From positions 434,001-498,000 of the forward strand of contig CAWFTU010000014.1 in assembly GCA_963818725.1 (NCBI GenBank): DNA of 64,000 nucleotides, written 5' to 3'. The position numbers and the translations under genes are program-made. Source of the stretch: DATFDN01 sp963818725. GTDB taxonomy: Bacteria; Pseudomonadota; Alphaproteobacteria; Acetobacterales; Acetobacteraceae. How positions within the stretch are numbered: the stretch's first letter is position 1; each line of letters begins with the position of its first letter. The notes under the pieces were generated by a model that was not told the origin of the DNA, did not search any database, and was given only the letters and a program-made list of their open reading frames with translations. Of this stretch, positions 25,973-35,331 are shown piece by piece.

Positions 25973-26443
25973 CTACTTGTTGGCGGACTGCTGCCCTGAA
26001 GTAGGCTGTGTCACATTATACATATTATACTTAATTTTAAATCCATCACCCTCGCGCACGACGGTGTTTGCCCAGTAGCCGTGGGCAGATTGATTGCCAA
26101 TTTTCGCGTCCCATCCTCCTGCGCTCCAAAGCGAGGAGCCCGAAGGCTGGATGACCTCGAAGTTGATGGAAAGGTCGTGGCCCCCTGCCTTGAACTGATC
26201 CTCCGTTTCCTTCCGAATGGCGTCGCGGCCATGAAGGATGCCCTGAGGGGTAACCCGGATGGCATCCTCGGTATACAGCGCCGCCACTCCAGCCGCATCC
26301 TGTCGGTTGTTCGCGTCCATATATCTCTGGGCGACGTCTCTCACGGCTTGTTGATCCCTTCGGGGAACGTTTTGTTGCCCCAGGGCCGGGACCGCCATTC
26401 CAATCAGCATGGAAGCGGCCACTACGCTCAGATTTCGTTTCAC
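25973..26443 (-). CDS. exported SnoaL/DUF4440-like protein
   Basis: A 156-residue protein with a signal peptide (LSVVAASMLIGMAVPALGQ) followed by an NTF2-like fold: VRDVAQRYMDANNRQDAAGV, ALYTEDAIRVTPQGILHGRD and a C-terminal WANTVVREGDGFKIKYNMYN. This matches the SnoaL-like/DUF4440 group, which includes small-molecule isomerases and binding proteins. Export to the periplasm is predicted. Its substrate is unknown and no operon partner is evident. Confidence 0.8.
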   Translation of the reverse strand: MKRNLSVVAASMLIGMAVPALGQQNVPRRDQQAVRDVAQRYMDANNRQDAAGVAALYTEDAIRVTPQGILHGRDAIRKETEDQFKAGGHDLSINFEVIQPSGSSLWSAGGWDAKIGNQSAHGYWANTVVREGDGFKIKYNMYNVTQPTSGQQSANK

Positions 26444-26621
26444 CCTGTTCCTCCCTTGCGTTTTGAACGACGCCGTTCCTCTTACCGCCCCCCCACAATG
26501 GCAAGACTAACCGAAGCAAGCCTAACCGTTTCGTGCTGACGAACCAGAGCCCTGCTCCCGAACCGAGAGTCACTACCGTTGCAGTAGCATCGATAAGGAC
26601 CGGGGGAGAGGTTCCGGCCGC

Positions 26622-27320
26622 CTAAGAGCCCGTGATCTCCTCAAGCGCATCGCGGTCGTGAATTGTGATGATCCCGCTCTGGACGGAAATGTGCCCGCTT
26701 TGGCCCCACTCCCCCAAGTGCTTGTTGATGCTTTCGCGCGAAATGCCGATCAGACTGCCGATCTGCTGCTGCGATAGCCTGATGTCGATGCGCAACCCGT
26801 TGGCGGCCGGCTTTCCGAACGCCTCGGCCAACCGCAGCAGCCCGCGCGCCAGGCGCGACGGGGCCTCGAGGAACAGCGCGTCCTCCAAGTGCTCGCTGGT
26901 CCGGCGGAGGCGCTGGCAGAGAACCGAGAACAGGCGGATCGTCACCTCCGGGTTCGCCGTCAGGAACGGCAGGAAGCGGTTGCGGCTGAGGACCAGGAGA
27001 TCGGTTTCCTCAAGCGCGACCGCATCCGCCGTGCGCGGCCGTCCGTCAAGCAGCGCGATCTCGCCGAACAGGCCGCCGCGATCGATCAGGTTCAGGACCA
27101 GTTCCTTGCCGTCGGCCGAGTAGGTGCAGATTTTCACGCGCCCCCGGATCACCGCCATCATGCTGTCGCCGGGATCGTCTTTCTTGAAAATTACCGCGTT
27201 GCGCGGATGGTTGGCGAGGGTCGCCGTCGCGGCGAGCCCGCGCAGTTCCTCCCGTCGCAGGTGCCGCAGGAGGAAATGGCCCGCTAGGATGGATTCCTTG
27301 TCGAACTGGACCCCTGCCAT
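26622..27320 (-). CDS. Crp/Fnr-family transcriptional regulator (CRP-like)
   Basis: A 232-residue regulator. The cyclic-nucleotide-binding domain (residues about 15-130) has AVIFKKDDPGDSMMAVIRGR and GGLFGEIALLDGRPRTADAV. The latter carries the F-G-E-x7-R-T pattern that contacts cAMP in CRP. The HTH reads LSQQQIGSLIGISRESINKH, with the CRP-type recognition sequence SRES. It lies 45 bases downstream of mtlK on the same strand and is probably the third gene of a xylB-mtlK-crp operon. A role in carbon-source control of the polyol locus is plausible but not shown. Confidence 0.88.
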   Translation of the reverse strand: MAGVQFDKESILAGHFLLRHLRREELRGLAATATLANHPRNAVIFKKDDPGDSMMAVIRGRVKICTYSADGKELVLNLIDRGGLFGEIALLDGRPRTADAVALEETDLLVLSRNRFLPFLTANPEVTIRLFSVLCQRLRRTSEHLEDALFLEAPSRLARGLLRLAEAFGKPAANGLRIDIRLSQQQIGSLIGISRESINKHLGEWGQSGHISVQSGIITIHDRDALEEITGS

Positions 27321-27365
27321 GTGCCCTCCCCGCGCAACGCGGCCTGGTGACGGCGCAACCCAAGT

Positions 27366-28847
27366 TCAGAATGCCAACTCCGCTGTAGCACGCCGCAGGG
27401 TGGCCTGGCTGCCTGCCTCGTAGAGCGAGCCAAGCCACTGGCCCACCGCGCTCACAAGGCGCGGCTCCCGGCCCAAGCTGCCGAAAAGTTGCTCGATTTC
27501 GAGTATCGGGCGGGGGTCGCTCCCGCCCTCCGCCGCCTTCTCGGCCAACAAGCCGGCCAGCGGGTGCCGGATCTCGATCGGCCGGTTGGTCTCGTCCACG
27601 CCGCGCATCCGGCGCATCCAGGCGGCGAGCGCCAGCGACAGCAATGCGACATCCCCACCCGCCTGGAGGCGGTCGCGGATCGGATCGACCAGCACATTGA
27701 GCGGCGCATCGGTGTTGACCCGCTCGACCGTGTCCTTGATCGCGGGGTTGGCGAAGCGCTCGATCAGCGTCTGCTTGTACGCCGCAATGTCGATGCCCGG
27801 CACCGGGGCGAGCGTGGGGCCGGTCTCGCGGTCCATCAGTGCGGCCATGTAGCGCCGCAGCAGCGGATCGGCCATCGCCTCGTGAACATAAACGTAGCCA
27901 GCCAGCCGGCCCAGGCCAGCGACCGCGAGATGGCTGCCGTTCAGCAGTCGCAGCTTCATGAACTCGTAGGGTGTCACGTCGGGCACGAACTGGGCGCCGA
28001 CCTCCTCCCAGGCCGGGCGGCCCTGCACGAAACGGTCCTCGATCACCCATTGCGTGAAGGTTTCGCAGAACACGGGCCAGGCGTCGGCGATGCCGTAGCG
28101 GGACGCGAGCGCGGCCGCGTCCTCCGGGGCGGTGACCGGGGTGATGCGATCGACCATCGTGTTGGGAAAGTCCGCGTGACGCTCGATCCAGGACGCGAGC
28201 GCGGAATCGCGCAGCTTGGCCAGCGAGAGCACCGCCTCGCGCAGCACGTTGCCGTTGTGCTGGATATTGTCGCAGCTCAGCGCCGTGAACGTCGGCTGGC
28301 TCGCGTCCTTGCGGCGCCGGTACGCCTCGACGATGACGCCGATCGCGCTGCGCGGCTGCGCTGGGTGGGCAAGGTCCATGCGGATCAGCGCATGGTCGGG
28401 GTCGAGTTGCTTGGTCGCCCGATTGAGGCAGTAGCCATTCTCGGTCACGGTCAGGCTGACGATGCGGATCTCCGGTTGGCTGATGGCATCCAGCAGCTCG
28501 GTCGAGGAGGCGCCGGCATAAATCACGCGCACCACGGAGCCGATAACGGAAACACGCTCCTCGGTGGCGCTGCGCTCAACCAGCGTGTAGAGCCCGTCCT
28601 GCGGCACGAGACTGTCGCGTATCCGCTCATCAGCGGGTAAGAGGCCGGCCCCGACGATGCCCCAATTTCGTTGATCGGCGCGGCGCTCCATCAGCGCGTG
28701 CGTGTAGCGGGCCATGTGCGCGCGGTGGAAATTGCCGAGGCCGAGATGGACGATGCCGGGCCGGACCGTGGCCGGGTCGTAGCCAGGAACACGCACGGGC
28801 GGCCGCAATTGACCGAGCGTGCCGCGGTTCAGCGCGACGATGCTCAT
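27366..28847 (-). CDS. mtlK: mannitol 2-dehydrogenase (long-chain polyol dehydrogenase)
   Basis: NAD-dependent oxidation of D-mannitol to D-fructose (or arabinitol to xylulose) in the cytoplasm. The 493-residue protein has the family features in order: RPGIVHLGLGNFHRAHMARY (nucleotide-binding start), WGIVGAGLLPADERI, IRIVSLTVTENGYCLN, FTALSCDNIQHNGNVLREAV, FPNTMVDRITPVT, and PYEFMKLRLLNGSHLAVAGL with the catalytic Lys and the Asn-x4-His pattern. Length matches the family (about 480-495). ATG at 28847 was chosen because it begins where family similarity begins. It follows xylB by 34 bases and faces away from the polyol ABC transporter genes. Confidence 0.93.
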   Translation of the reverse strand: MSIVALNRGTLGQLRPPVRVPGYDPATVRPGIVHLGLGNFHRAHMARYTHALMERRADQRNWGIVGAGLLPADERIRDSLVPQDGLYTLVERSATEERVSVIGSVVRVIYAGASSTELLDAISQPEIRIVSLTVTENGYCLNRATKQLDPDHALIRMDLAHPAQPRSAIGVIVEAYRRRKDASQPTFTALSCDNIQHNGNVLREAVLSLAKLRDSALASWIERHADFPNTMVDRITPVTAPEDAAALASRYGIADAWPVFCETFTQWVIEDRFVQGRPAWEEVGAQFVPDVTPYEFMKLRLLNGSHLAVAGLGRLAGYVYVHEAMADPLLRRYMAALMDRETGPTLAPVPGIDIAAYKQTLIERFANPAIKDTVERVNTDAPLNVLVDPIRDRLQAGGDVALLSLALAAWMRRMRGVDETNRPIEIRHPLAGLLAEKAAEGGSDPRPILEIEQLFGSLGREPRLVSAVGQWLGSLYEAGSQATLRRATAELAF

Positions 28848-28881
28848 GGGATGATGCCTTGGCCTTTGGCGAGGGGAGCGC

Positions 28882-30336
28882 TCATGATAGCGCCTGCGTG
28901 AGGGCGGGGTAGAGCGCACGGTAGCGGGTGAGGCGTTCCGCGTAGGCGCCGGCCAGGGCAGGGTCGGGCGGGATTGTCTCTCTCCGCGCCGGCTGGACAC
29001 AAACCGCCTCCGGCGCCTCACCGGTAGCGGCAAGGCGGGCGAGGCGCGCGGCCCCGAACGCGCCGCCATACTCCCCCTCGGCCAGGAGGTGCAGCGGGAT
29101 CCCGAGCACGGCCGCGATGATCGCCACCCAGGCGCGGCTGCGCGAGCCGCCGCCGATCACGTCCGCTTCGGAAATGACCGTGCCCGAGGCGGTGATCGCG
29201 TCCAGGCAGTCGCGGAAGGAGAAGGCGACCCCCTCCAGCACCGCCTGGGTCAGGGTGGCGCGGTCCGTATCGTGCGACAGCCCGGTGAAGGCACCCCGGA
29301 TCGCGCCGTCATTGTGGGGCGTCCGCTCACCGGACAGATAGGGCAGGAACAACGCCGGAGCGGGCGCGCGCGGCAGCCCGACCTCCGCCAGCAGCGCGGC
29401 CTCCGCTTGGCCGGTGATCCCTGCCCACCAGCCGAGCGAGGCGGCGGCGGAGAGCGTGACGCCCATCTCGTGCCAAGTCTCCGGCAGCGCATGGCAGAAC
29501 GCATGCACCGCCGCCCGTGGATAGGGAACGAACCGCCCCGTTGTGGCCCAGAGCACGCCCGAGGTGCCGAGCGAGACGAAGGCGCTGCCCGGCGCGATGG
29601 CACCAAGGCCGATCGCGCCCGCCGCATTGTCTCCCGCGCCGCCCGCGAGGATGGGCGGACGTTCAATCCCCCAGCGCGCGGCAAGGTCCGGGCGCAGCGT
29701 GCCAGCGGGCGCGCTGCCCTCGACAAGGCGTGGCATGGCATCGCGCCCGAGGCCGCTCGCCGCGAGCGCCCGATCGGACCAGTCCCGCGCGCCGACATCA
29801 AGCCAGAGCGTGCCGGAGGCGTCCGACATGTCCTCGATCCGCTCGCCGCTCAGGCGGAAGCGGACCCACGCCTTGGGTAGCAGGACATGGGCAAGGCGGC
29901 CGAAGATCGCGGGCTCATGCTTGCGGACCCAGAGCAGCTTGGGCGCGGTGAAGCCCGGCATCGCGATATTGCCGGTGATGGCGCGCAGGTCGGGGACAGT
30001 GCGCTCCAACTCGCGGCACTCCGCCGTGGCGCGGACGTCGTTCCATAGGATCGCCGGGCGCAGCACCTCACCCGCCCGGTCGAGCAGCACCGCGCCGTGC
30101 ATCTGGCCGGACAGGCCGATCCCGCGCAGGGCGGCAACTTCGCGCGGCCGCTCGGCCCGCAGCGCGTCCATTGCGGCGAGCAGCGCATCCCACCACGCCT
30201 CCGGGTTCTGCTCGCTATGGCCCGGCGCCGGTCGCGCGATGCCGAGCCCGCGCGTGGCGCTGGCCAGGACACGCTGCTCGCTATCCACCAGCAGCGCCTT
30301 GACCGACGAGGTGCCGAAATCCAGACCGAGAAACAC
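28882..30336 (-). CDS. xylB: xylulokinase
   Basis: FGGY-family kinase that phosphorylates D-xylulose, or a related ketose formed by the adjacent dehydrogenases. The 484-residue sequence starts FLGLDFGTSSVKALLVDSEQ (phosphate loop) and contains GIGLSGQMHGAVLLD, AILWNDVRATAEC (active-site Asp region), PKLLWVRKHEP, EDMSDASGTLWLDVGARDWS, GAGDNAAGAIGLGAI and a C-terminal DVIGGGSRSRAWVAII nucleotide site. The GTG at 30336 gives the family-length N-terminus; the longer frame from 30498 is not supported. It is first in a xylB-mtlK-crp operon, divergent from smoE across 131 bases. Confidence 0.93.
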   Translation of the reverse strand: MFLGLDFGTSSVKALLVDSEQRVLASATRGLGIARPAPGHSEQNPEAWWDALLAAMDALRAERPREVAALRGIGLSGQMHGAVLLDRAGEVLRPAILWNDVRATAECRELERTVPDLRAITGNIAMPGFTAPKLLWVRKHEPAIFGRLAHVLLPKAWVRFRLSGERIEDMSDASGTLWLDVGARDWSDRALAASGLGRDAMPRLVEGSAPAGTLRPDLAARWGIERPPILAGGAGDNAAGAIGLGAIAPGSAFVSLGTSGVLWATTGRFVPYPRAAVHAFCHALPETWHEMGVTLSAAASLGWWAGITGQAEAALLAEVGLPRAPAPALFLPYLSGERTPHNDGAIRGAFTGLSHDTDRATLTQAVLEGVAFSFRDCLDAITASGTVISEADVIGGGSRSRAWVAIIAAVLGIPLHLLAEGEYGGAFGAARLARLAATGEAPEAVCVQPARRETIPPDPALAGAYAERLTRYRALYPALTQALS

Positions 30337-30467
30337 GGCCCGACCGTATACCGTGGGCGGACATCGCGCGAGATCCCCGGGCACGAAACGCCAAGACAGG
30401 GTCTTGACGCACGCGCTGCAAGGTTGATTGTTCCACGGCAAGCAAGCGAACACAGGGAGGAACGGGG
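30337..30467. promoter_or_regulatory. divergent control region between xylB and smoE
   Basis: The 131 bases must hold promoters in both directions. I see no exact FNR or CRP palindrome. A ribosome site, CAGGGAGGAA, precedes smoE. No regulator of the AraC or DeoR type often linked to these genes is present in the window. Confidence 0.5.
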
Positions 30468-31781
30468 ATGGGACTGGGGCGGATCGCGGCGGCGTCACTG
30501 CTCGGGGTAGGCGTAACAGTTCTGTCCATTCCGGCGCCCGCCGAGACGATCACGGTGGCGACGGTGAACAACTCGCAGATGATCGTGATGCAGAAGCTCT
30601 CCCCGCAATGGGAGAAGCAGACGGGCAACAAGATCAACTGGGTCGTGCTGGAGGAGAACGTGCTGCGCCAGCGCGTGACCACCGACATCGCGACCAAGGG
30701 CGGCCAGTTCGATGTCATGACGATCGGATCCTACGAGACGCCGATCTGGGGCAAGCAGAACTGGCTCACGCAGGTGGGCGACTTCCCTTCGTCCTACGAC
30801 TACAACGACATCTTTCCCAGCGTGAGAAGCTCGCTCAGCGCAAACGGCCACCTCTACGCCGTGCCGTTCTACGCCGAAAGCTCATTCACCTATTACCGCA
30901 AGGACCTGTTCGACCAGGCGGGCCTGAAGATGCCCGCCCAGCCCACCTACGCCGACGTGGAGAAGTTGGCCAAGGCGCTCACCAACAAGGCCAAGGAGCA
31001 GTACGGCATCTGCCTGCGCGGCAAGCCGGGCTGGGGCGAGAACATGGCCTATTTCGACACGCTCGTGAACACCGAGGGCGGAAGGTGGTTCGACGAGCAG
31101 TGGAAGCCGCAGCTCACCACCCAGCCCTGGCATGACGCGCTCACGTTCTACATCCACCTGCTGCGCGACTACGGCCCGCCCGGCGCGAGCTCGAACGGGT
31201 TCAACGAAAATCAGGCGCTGTTTGCCACCGGCAAGTGCGCCATGTGGATCGACGCGACCTCGGGGGCCGGGTTCATCGATGATCCGACCAATAGCCAAGT
31301 CGCCGGCAAGGTCGGCTTCGCGCCGGCGCCGGTCGCCAAGGTGCCGAACGGGTCGCACTGGTTCTGGGCCTGGGCGCTTGCGATCCCGAGCAGCTCGAAA
31401 AAGGCGGCGACCGCCAAGTCGTTCCTGCAATGGGCGACATCGCAGCAATACATCACGCTGGTCGGCCAGTCAGTGAGCTGGACCGTGGCGCCGCCCGGCA
31501 CGCGCCAGTCCACCTACGCCAACCCGAGTTACCAGAAGGCGGCGCCGTTCGCCGCCGACGTGGAGCAGGCGATCAAGACGGCGGACCTACAACATCCGAC
31601 GGCGCAGCCGGTGCCCTATACCGGCATCCAGTACGTCGCGATCCCGGAGTTCCAGGCCATCGGCACCACCGTCGGCCAGCTCATCGCCGGCGCGCTCACC
31701 GGCCAAAGCAGCGTGGACAACACGCTCAAGGAGGCTCAGGCGCAGGTCAACAGCGCCATGCAGCAAGCCGGGTATCAATGA
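30468..31781 (+). CDS. smoE: polyol ABC transporter, substrate-binding protein
   Basis: Periplasmic binding protein (437 aa) of the family 1 sugar type for sorbitol/mannitol. The signal peptide ends at about residue 25 (VTVLSIPAPAETITVAT). The mature sequence has MQKLSPQWEKQTGNKINWVV, GGQFDVMTIGSYETPIWGKQ, HLYAVPFYAESSFTYYRKDL, NENQALFATGKCAMWIDATS and HWFWAWALAIPSSSKKA, all typical of SmoE-like proteins. It is first in the smoEFG-smoS operon. The start has a strong GGAGGAA upstream. Specificity for sorbitol versus mannitol cannot be decided from sequence alone. Confidence 0.92.
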   Translation: MGLGRIAAASLLGVGVTVLSIPAPAETITVATVNNSQMIVMQKLSPQWEKQTGNKINWVVLEENVLRQRVTTDIATKGGQFDVMTIGSYETPIWGKQNWLTQVGDFPSSYDYNDIFPSVRSSLSANGHLYAVPFYAESSFTYYRKDLFDQAGLKMPAQPTYADVEKLAKALTNKAKEQYGICLRGKPGWGENMAYFDTLVNTEGGRWFDEQWKPQLTTQPWHDALTFYIHLLRDYGPPGASSNGFNENQALFATGKCAMWIDATSGAGFIDDPTNSQVAGKVGFAPAPVAKVPNGSHWFWAWALAIPSSSKKAATAKSFLQWATSQQYITLVGQSVSWTVAPPGTRQSTYANPSYQKAAPFAADVEQAIKTADLQHPTAQPVPYTGIQYVAIPEFQAIGTTVGQLIAGALTGQSSVDNTLKEAQAQVNSAMQQAGYQ

Positions 31782-31792
31782 GGTGAAGTGAG

Positions 31793-32734
31793 ATGAGCGG
31801 CAGCACCACGCCGGTCGCGTCCGCGACGATCCCGCCCCCGCGTTCGCGGCGCCGGGCGCCGCGCGAGGGGCTGGGGGGTCGAGTCAACACGCTGCCCCTG
31901 GTCGCGCCCTCGGTCGGGGTGCTGCTGCTCTGGACCTTCATCCCCCTTGCGCTGACGATCTGGTATTCGCTGCTGCGCTACAACCTGCTCAACCCGTTGA
32001 TCCACGGGTTCGCGGGGCTCAACAACTACCGCTTCCTGTTCCAGGACCCGACGCTCTACAGCTCGCTCTTCGTCACGGTCGTGCTTGTCTGCGCCGTGCT
32101 CGCCGTCTCGGTCGGGCTCGGGGCGGTGCTGGCGGCGTTGTTCCAGACCGAGTTTCCCGGCCGCGGCATCGCCCGCGTGCTGATGATCTCGCCCTTCTTC
32201 GTGATGCCGACCGTCAGCGCGCTGGTCTGGAAGAACCTGCTCATGCAGCCCGTCAACGGGCTGTTCGCCTATTTCGCGCGCGCGGTCGGCCTGGCCCCCT
32301 TCGACTGGTTCGGGCAGGCGCCGCTCGCCTCGGTCATCCTGATCGTGTGCTGGGAGTGGCTGCCGTTCGCGTTCCTGATCCTGCTGACGGCGCTGCAATC
32401 GCTCGACGATGAGCAGCTTGAGGCGGCGCGGCTCGACGGCGCCGGGCCGGTCGCGACCTTCCTCTACATCCAGGTGCCGCACATGGGCCGCGCGATCAGC
32501 GTGGTCGTGATGATGGAAACGATCTTCCTGCTCGGCATCTTCGCGGAGATCTATGTCACCACCGCGGGCGGACCCGGCATCGCGACGACCAATCTCGCCT
32601 TCCTGATCTACCAACGGGCGCTGCTCGCCTTCAACGTGGGCGGCGCCTCGGCCGCGGAAGTCATCGCCATCGTGCTCGCCAACATCATGGCCATGTTCCT
32701 GGTGCGGACCGTCGCGAGGAGGCTTGACGTATGA
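31793..32734 (+). CDS. smoF: polyol ABC transporter, permease 1
   Basis: Inner-membrane permease (313 aa) with about six helices, beginning TLPLVAPSVGVLLLWTFIPL. The signature cytoplasmic loop that docks the ATPase is present, EQLEAARLDGAGPVATFLYI (EAA motif). The order and sequence match SmoF/MalF-type subunits. The last codons overlap smoG by four bases (ATGA), showing tight coupling. The N-terminal cytoplasmic tail is Pro/Arg-rich (IPPPRSRRRAPREG). Confidence 0.92.
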   Translation: MSGSTTPVASATIPPPRSRRRAPREGLGGRVNTLPLVAPSVGVLLLWTFIPLALTIWYSLLRYNLLNPLIHGFAGLNNYRFLFQDPTLYSSLFVTVVLVCAVLAVSVGLGAVLAALFQTEFPGRGIARVLMISPFFVMPTVSALVWKNLLMQPVNGLFAYFARAVGLAPFDWFGQAPLASVILIVCWEWLPFAFLILLTALQSLDDEQLEAARLDGAGPVATFLYIQVPHMGRAISVVVMMETIFLLGIFAEIYVTTAGGPGIATTNLAFLIYQRALLAFNVGGASAAEVIAIVLANIMAMFLVRTVARRLDV

Positions 32735-33558
32735 CCCGCGCCGGGGAGCGGGGCACGAATTGGGTGACCGGCGCGATCGCCTGGATCGTCGCGCTGGCCA
32801 TGTTCTTCCCGATCGTCTGGATGGTGCTCGCCTCCTTCAAGACGGAGGTGGACGCCGTCGCGACGCCGCCCCGGCTGTTCTTTCCCCCCACCTTGGAGAA
32901 CTACAGGGAGATTTTCCAGCGCGCCGACTATCTCGCCTTCGCCTGGAACAGCGTCGCCATCTCCCTGGGCGCGACGGTGCTCGCGCTGATCCTCGCCGTG
33001 CCGTGCGCCTTCGGCATGGCGTTCTATCCGACGGCGCGCACGCGGGGCACGCTGCTCTGGATGCTGTCCACGAAGATGCTGCCGGCGGTGGGCGTTTTGA
33101 TGCCGATTTACCTGATCGTGCGCACCACCGGGCTGCTCGACACCAAGATCAGCCTCATCATCATCTACGTCCTCAGCAACCTGCCGATCGCGATCTGGAT
33201 GCTGTTCACCTTCTTCCGCGAGATGCCGAAGGACATCATCGAGGCGAGTCGCATCGACGGGGCGAACGTCACCCAGGCGATCGTGCATGTGCTGCTGCCC
33301 CTGGTCTCGCCGGGCATCGCGTCCACCGCGCTGCTCAGCATCATCCTGTGCTGGAACGAGGCGTTCTGGAGCCTGAACCTGACGGCGCACGAGGCGGCGC
33401 CGCTCACGGCGTTCATCGCCTCTTTCTCGGCGCCGCAGGGCCTGTTCTGGGCCAAGCTCTCGGCGGCCTCCACGCTCGCCATCGCTCCCATCCTGGTGTT
33501 TGGCTGGGTCAGCCAGCGCCAGCTCGTGCGGGGGCTGACCTTCGGGGCGGTGAAGTAG
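32731..33558 (+). CDS. smoG: polyol ABC transporter, permease 2
   Basis: Inner-membrane permease (275 aa) partnering SmoF. Six helices start with AIAWIVALAMFFPIVWMVLA. The EAA loop reads DIIEASRIDGANVTQAIVHV. The C-terminal region WNEAFWSLNLTAHEAAPLTA is typical of SmoG. The start overlaps the smoF stop (ATGA). Only 33 bases separate its stop from smoS, so the ATPase gene (smoK) often found in this operon is absent. Confidence 0.92.
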   Translation: MTRAGERGTNWVTGAIAWIVALAMFFPIVWMVLASFKTEVDAVATPPRLFFPPTLENYREIFQRADYLAFAWNSVAISLGATVLALILAVPCAFGMAFYPTARTRGTLLWMLSTKMLPAVGVLMPIYLIVRTTGLLDTKISLIIIYVLSNLPIAIWMLFTFFREMPKDIIEASRIDGANVTQAIVHVLLPLVSPGIASTALLSIILCWNEAFWSLNLTAHEAAPLTAFIASFSAPQGLFWAKLSAASTLAIAPILVFGWVSQRQLVRGLTFGAVK

Positions 33559-33591
33559 AACAGCCGTCGTGACACGCGGGCGGAGTCCGGG

Positions 33592-34362
33592 ATGAAATTG
33601 AAGGACAGAGTAGCGATCGTAACGGGCGGGGCGCGGGGAATCGGGGCCGCGATCTGCGCGCGCTACGCCGAGGAGGGCGCAAAAGTGATCGTCGCCGACC
33701 GCGACGAGGGAGAAGCCAGGGCAGCCGCCGCTCGGATCGGCAAAGGCGCTTTCGGCGTCGCTGTTGACCTGACAGACCAGGGCTCGATTGATCGGCTCGT
33801 CGAAACGGTCGTGCGCGAGGCGGGCCGGATCGATGTGCTGGTGAACAATGCCGGCGTCTTCGACATGGCGCCGGTGCTGGAGATCACCCGCGAGAGCTAC
33901 CGGAAGGTGATGGCGGTCAACGTGGAGGGGCTGCTCTTCACGCTGCAAGCCGCCGCCCGGCAGATGGTGAAGCAAGGCCAGGGCGGGAAGATCATCAATC
34001 TCGCGTCGCAAGCCGGGCGGCGCGGCGAGGCGCTCGTGGCCGTGTATTGCGCGTCCAAGGCCGCGGTCATCAGCCTCACCCAAAGCGCCGGCCTCGCTCT
34101 GATCAAGAATGGCATCAACGTCAATGCCATCGCTCCAGGCGTTGTCGAGACGCCGATGTGGGACCAAGTGGACGCGCTGTTCGCAAAGTACCAGAACCTG
34201 CCAGCCGGGGAGACGAAGCGGCGAGTCGGCCTCGCGGTTCCCTTCGGCCGCATGGGCAAGCCCGAGGAGATGTCCGGCGCGGCGGTGTTCCTCGCGAGCA
34301 AGGACGCCGATTACATCGTCGCGCAGACCCTGAACGTGGATGGCGGCAACTGGATGAGTTGA
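33592..34362 (+). CDS. smoS: sorbitol dehydrogenase, SDR type
   Basis: Short-chain dehydrogenase (256 aa) that oxidises sorbitol to fructose, or galactitol/L-iditol in relatives. Motifs: cofactor site VTGGARGIGAAICARY (TGxxxGIG), NNAGVFDMAPVLEI, catalytic NLASQAGRRGEALVAVYCAS with K next (the S-x12-YxxxK tetrad), and a C-terminal AQTLNVDGGNWMS. The length is exactly that of the family. It lies 33 bases after smoG and is the last gene of the transporter operon, feeding fructose alongside mtlK and xylB. Confidence 0.9.
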   Translation: MKLKDRVAIVTGGARGIGAAICARYAEEGAKVIVADRDEGEARAAAARIGKGAFGVAVDLTDQGSIDRLVETVVREAGRIDVLVNNAGVFDMAPVLEITRESYRKVMAVNVEGLLFTLQAAARQMVKQGQGGKIINLASQAGRRGEALVAVYCASKAAVISLTQSAGLALIKNGINVNAIAPGVVETPMWDQVDALFAKYQNLPAGETKRRVGLAVPFGRMGKPEEMSGAAVFLASKDADYIVAQTLNVDGGNWMS

Positions 34363-34492
34363 GCCTAAACGGGGCACCTATATCAATCCCGCTCGGATCG
34401 ATGCAGTGCGCGTGCAGCCAAAAACTATGTCGGCTTGAGTTCCGAGGCTGAACTTCATGCCTCAAATGATTTCGCCGTGAGTGGAGGGTACG

Positions 34493-35331
34493 ATGGACCA
34501 GACCCAGCTTCAAGCGCCCGACCCTTACGGCCGCACCTTCCAGATGGACCAGCAGGCCCTTGCGGCTATCGCGGCGCGATTGGAGACGCGGGCAAACACC
34601 CCTTCTTCGCGCGCGTCATCAATGAATACATGGACGCGCTCGGCCTTGCCGGGCCTGAGGCGATCCTTGACCTCGGCTGCGGCACCGGGGTCGCCGCCCG
34701 CGCCATCGCCCGCCGCTCCGACGCGAAGGGACCCGTCACCGCCGTCGACATCAGCGCGCACCTCGTGGACATGGCTCGGCGCCTCGCGGGCGAGGAGGGA
34801 CTTGCCGGGAGAATCGATTTCCGCACGGGCGACGCGCATGAGCTCGGGCTGGCGCAGGGTGGCTTCGATGTGGTCGTCATGCATACCTTGATGAGCCACG
34901 TGGCCGATCCCGCCACCGTGCTGGCCGAGGGACGGCGGCTACTTCGGCCCGGGGGCCGGCTCGTGGTGTTCGATGGCGACTACGCGTCTTTCACCATAAC
35001 CACCGACGCGCCGGATGGGGGCGCGGAGACGGACCGCATGCTGCACGGTGCCTTGTTCTCGCAGCTGCGCGTGATGCGCATGATGCCCCGCCTGCTCGCC
35101 GAGAGCGGGTTTGGACTCCAGTGGTCGCGGGCGTATGTCGCGGCCGATATAGGCCAGGCCGAGTTCTGGGCACCAACGATCGCATCCCTCCCCGTGCTGC
35201 TGCCGAGAACGGGCGCCATGTCCGAAGCCGAGGCGGCGGCGTTCGCCGACAGGCTTCAGCGCGCCTCGGCGACGGGTCGCTTCTTTGCCGCGAGCAATTT
35301 TTACACCTATGTTGCCAGGCGCGGTGACTAG
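34493..35331 (+). pseudogene. SAM-dependent class I methyltransferase, N-terminal frame break
   Basis: From ATG at 34493 (GGAGGGTACG upstream) the frame reads MDQTQLQAPDPYGRTFQMDQ and ALAAIAARLETR, then loses frame near 34590 at GCGGGCAAAC. It resumes one frame over with GKHPFFARVINEYMDALGLA and the complete methyltransferase core: AILDLGCGTGVAARAIARRS (motif I), VTAVDISAHLVDMARRL, DFRTGDAHELGLAQGGFDVV and LLRPGGRLVVFDGD. A single missing G would account for the break, so it may be a sequencing error and the gene may be intact in life. The substrate is unknown. The 3' end overlaps the convergent MFS gene by four bases. Confidence 0.8.

Noticed and set aside
32608..34377. 589-codon minus-strand frame opposite smoG and smoS
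   Set aside because: Both plus-strand genes are well-conserved transporter and dehydrogenase genes; the antisense protein is low-complexity.
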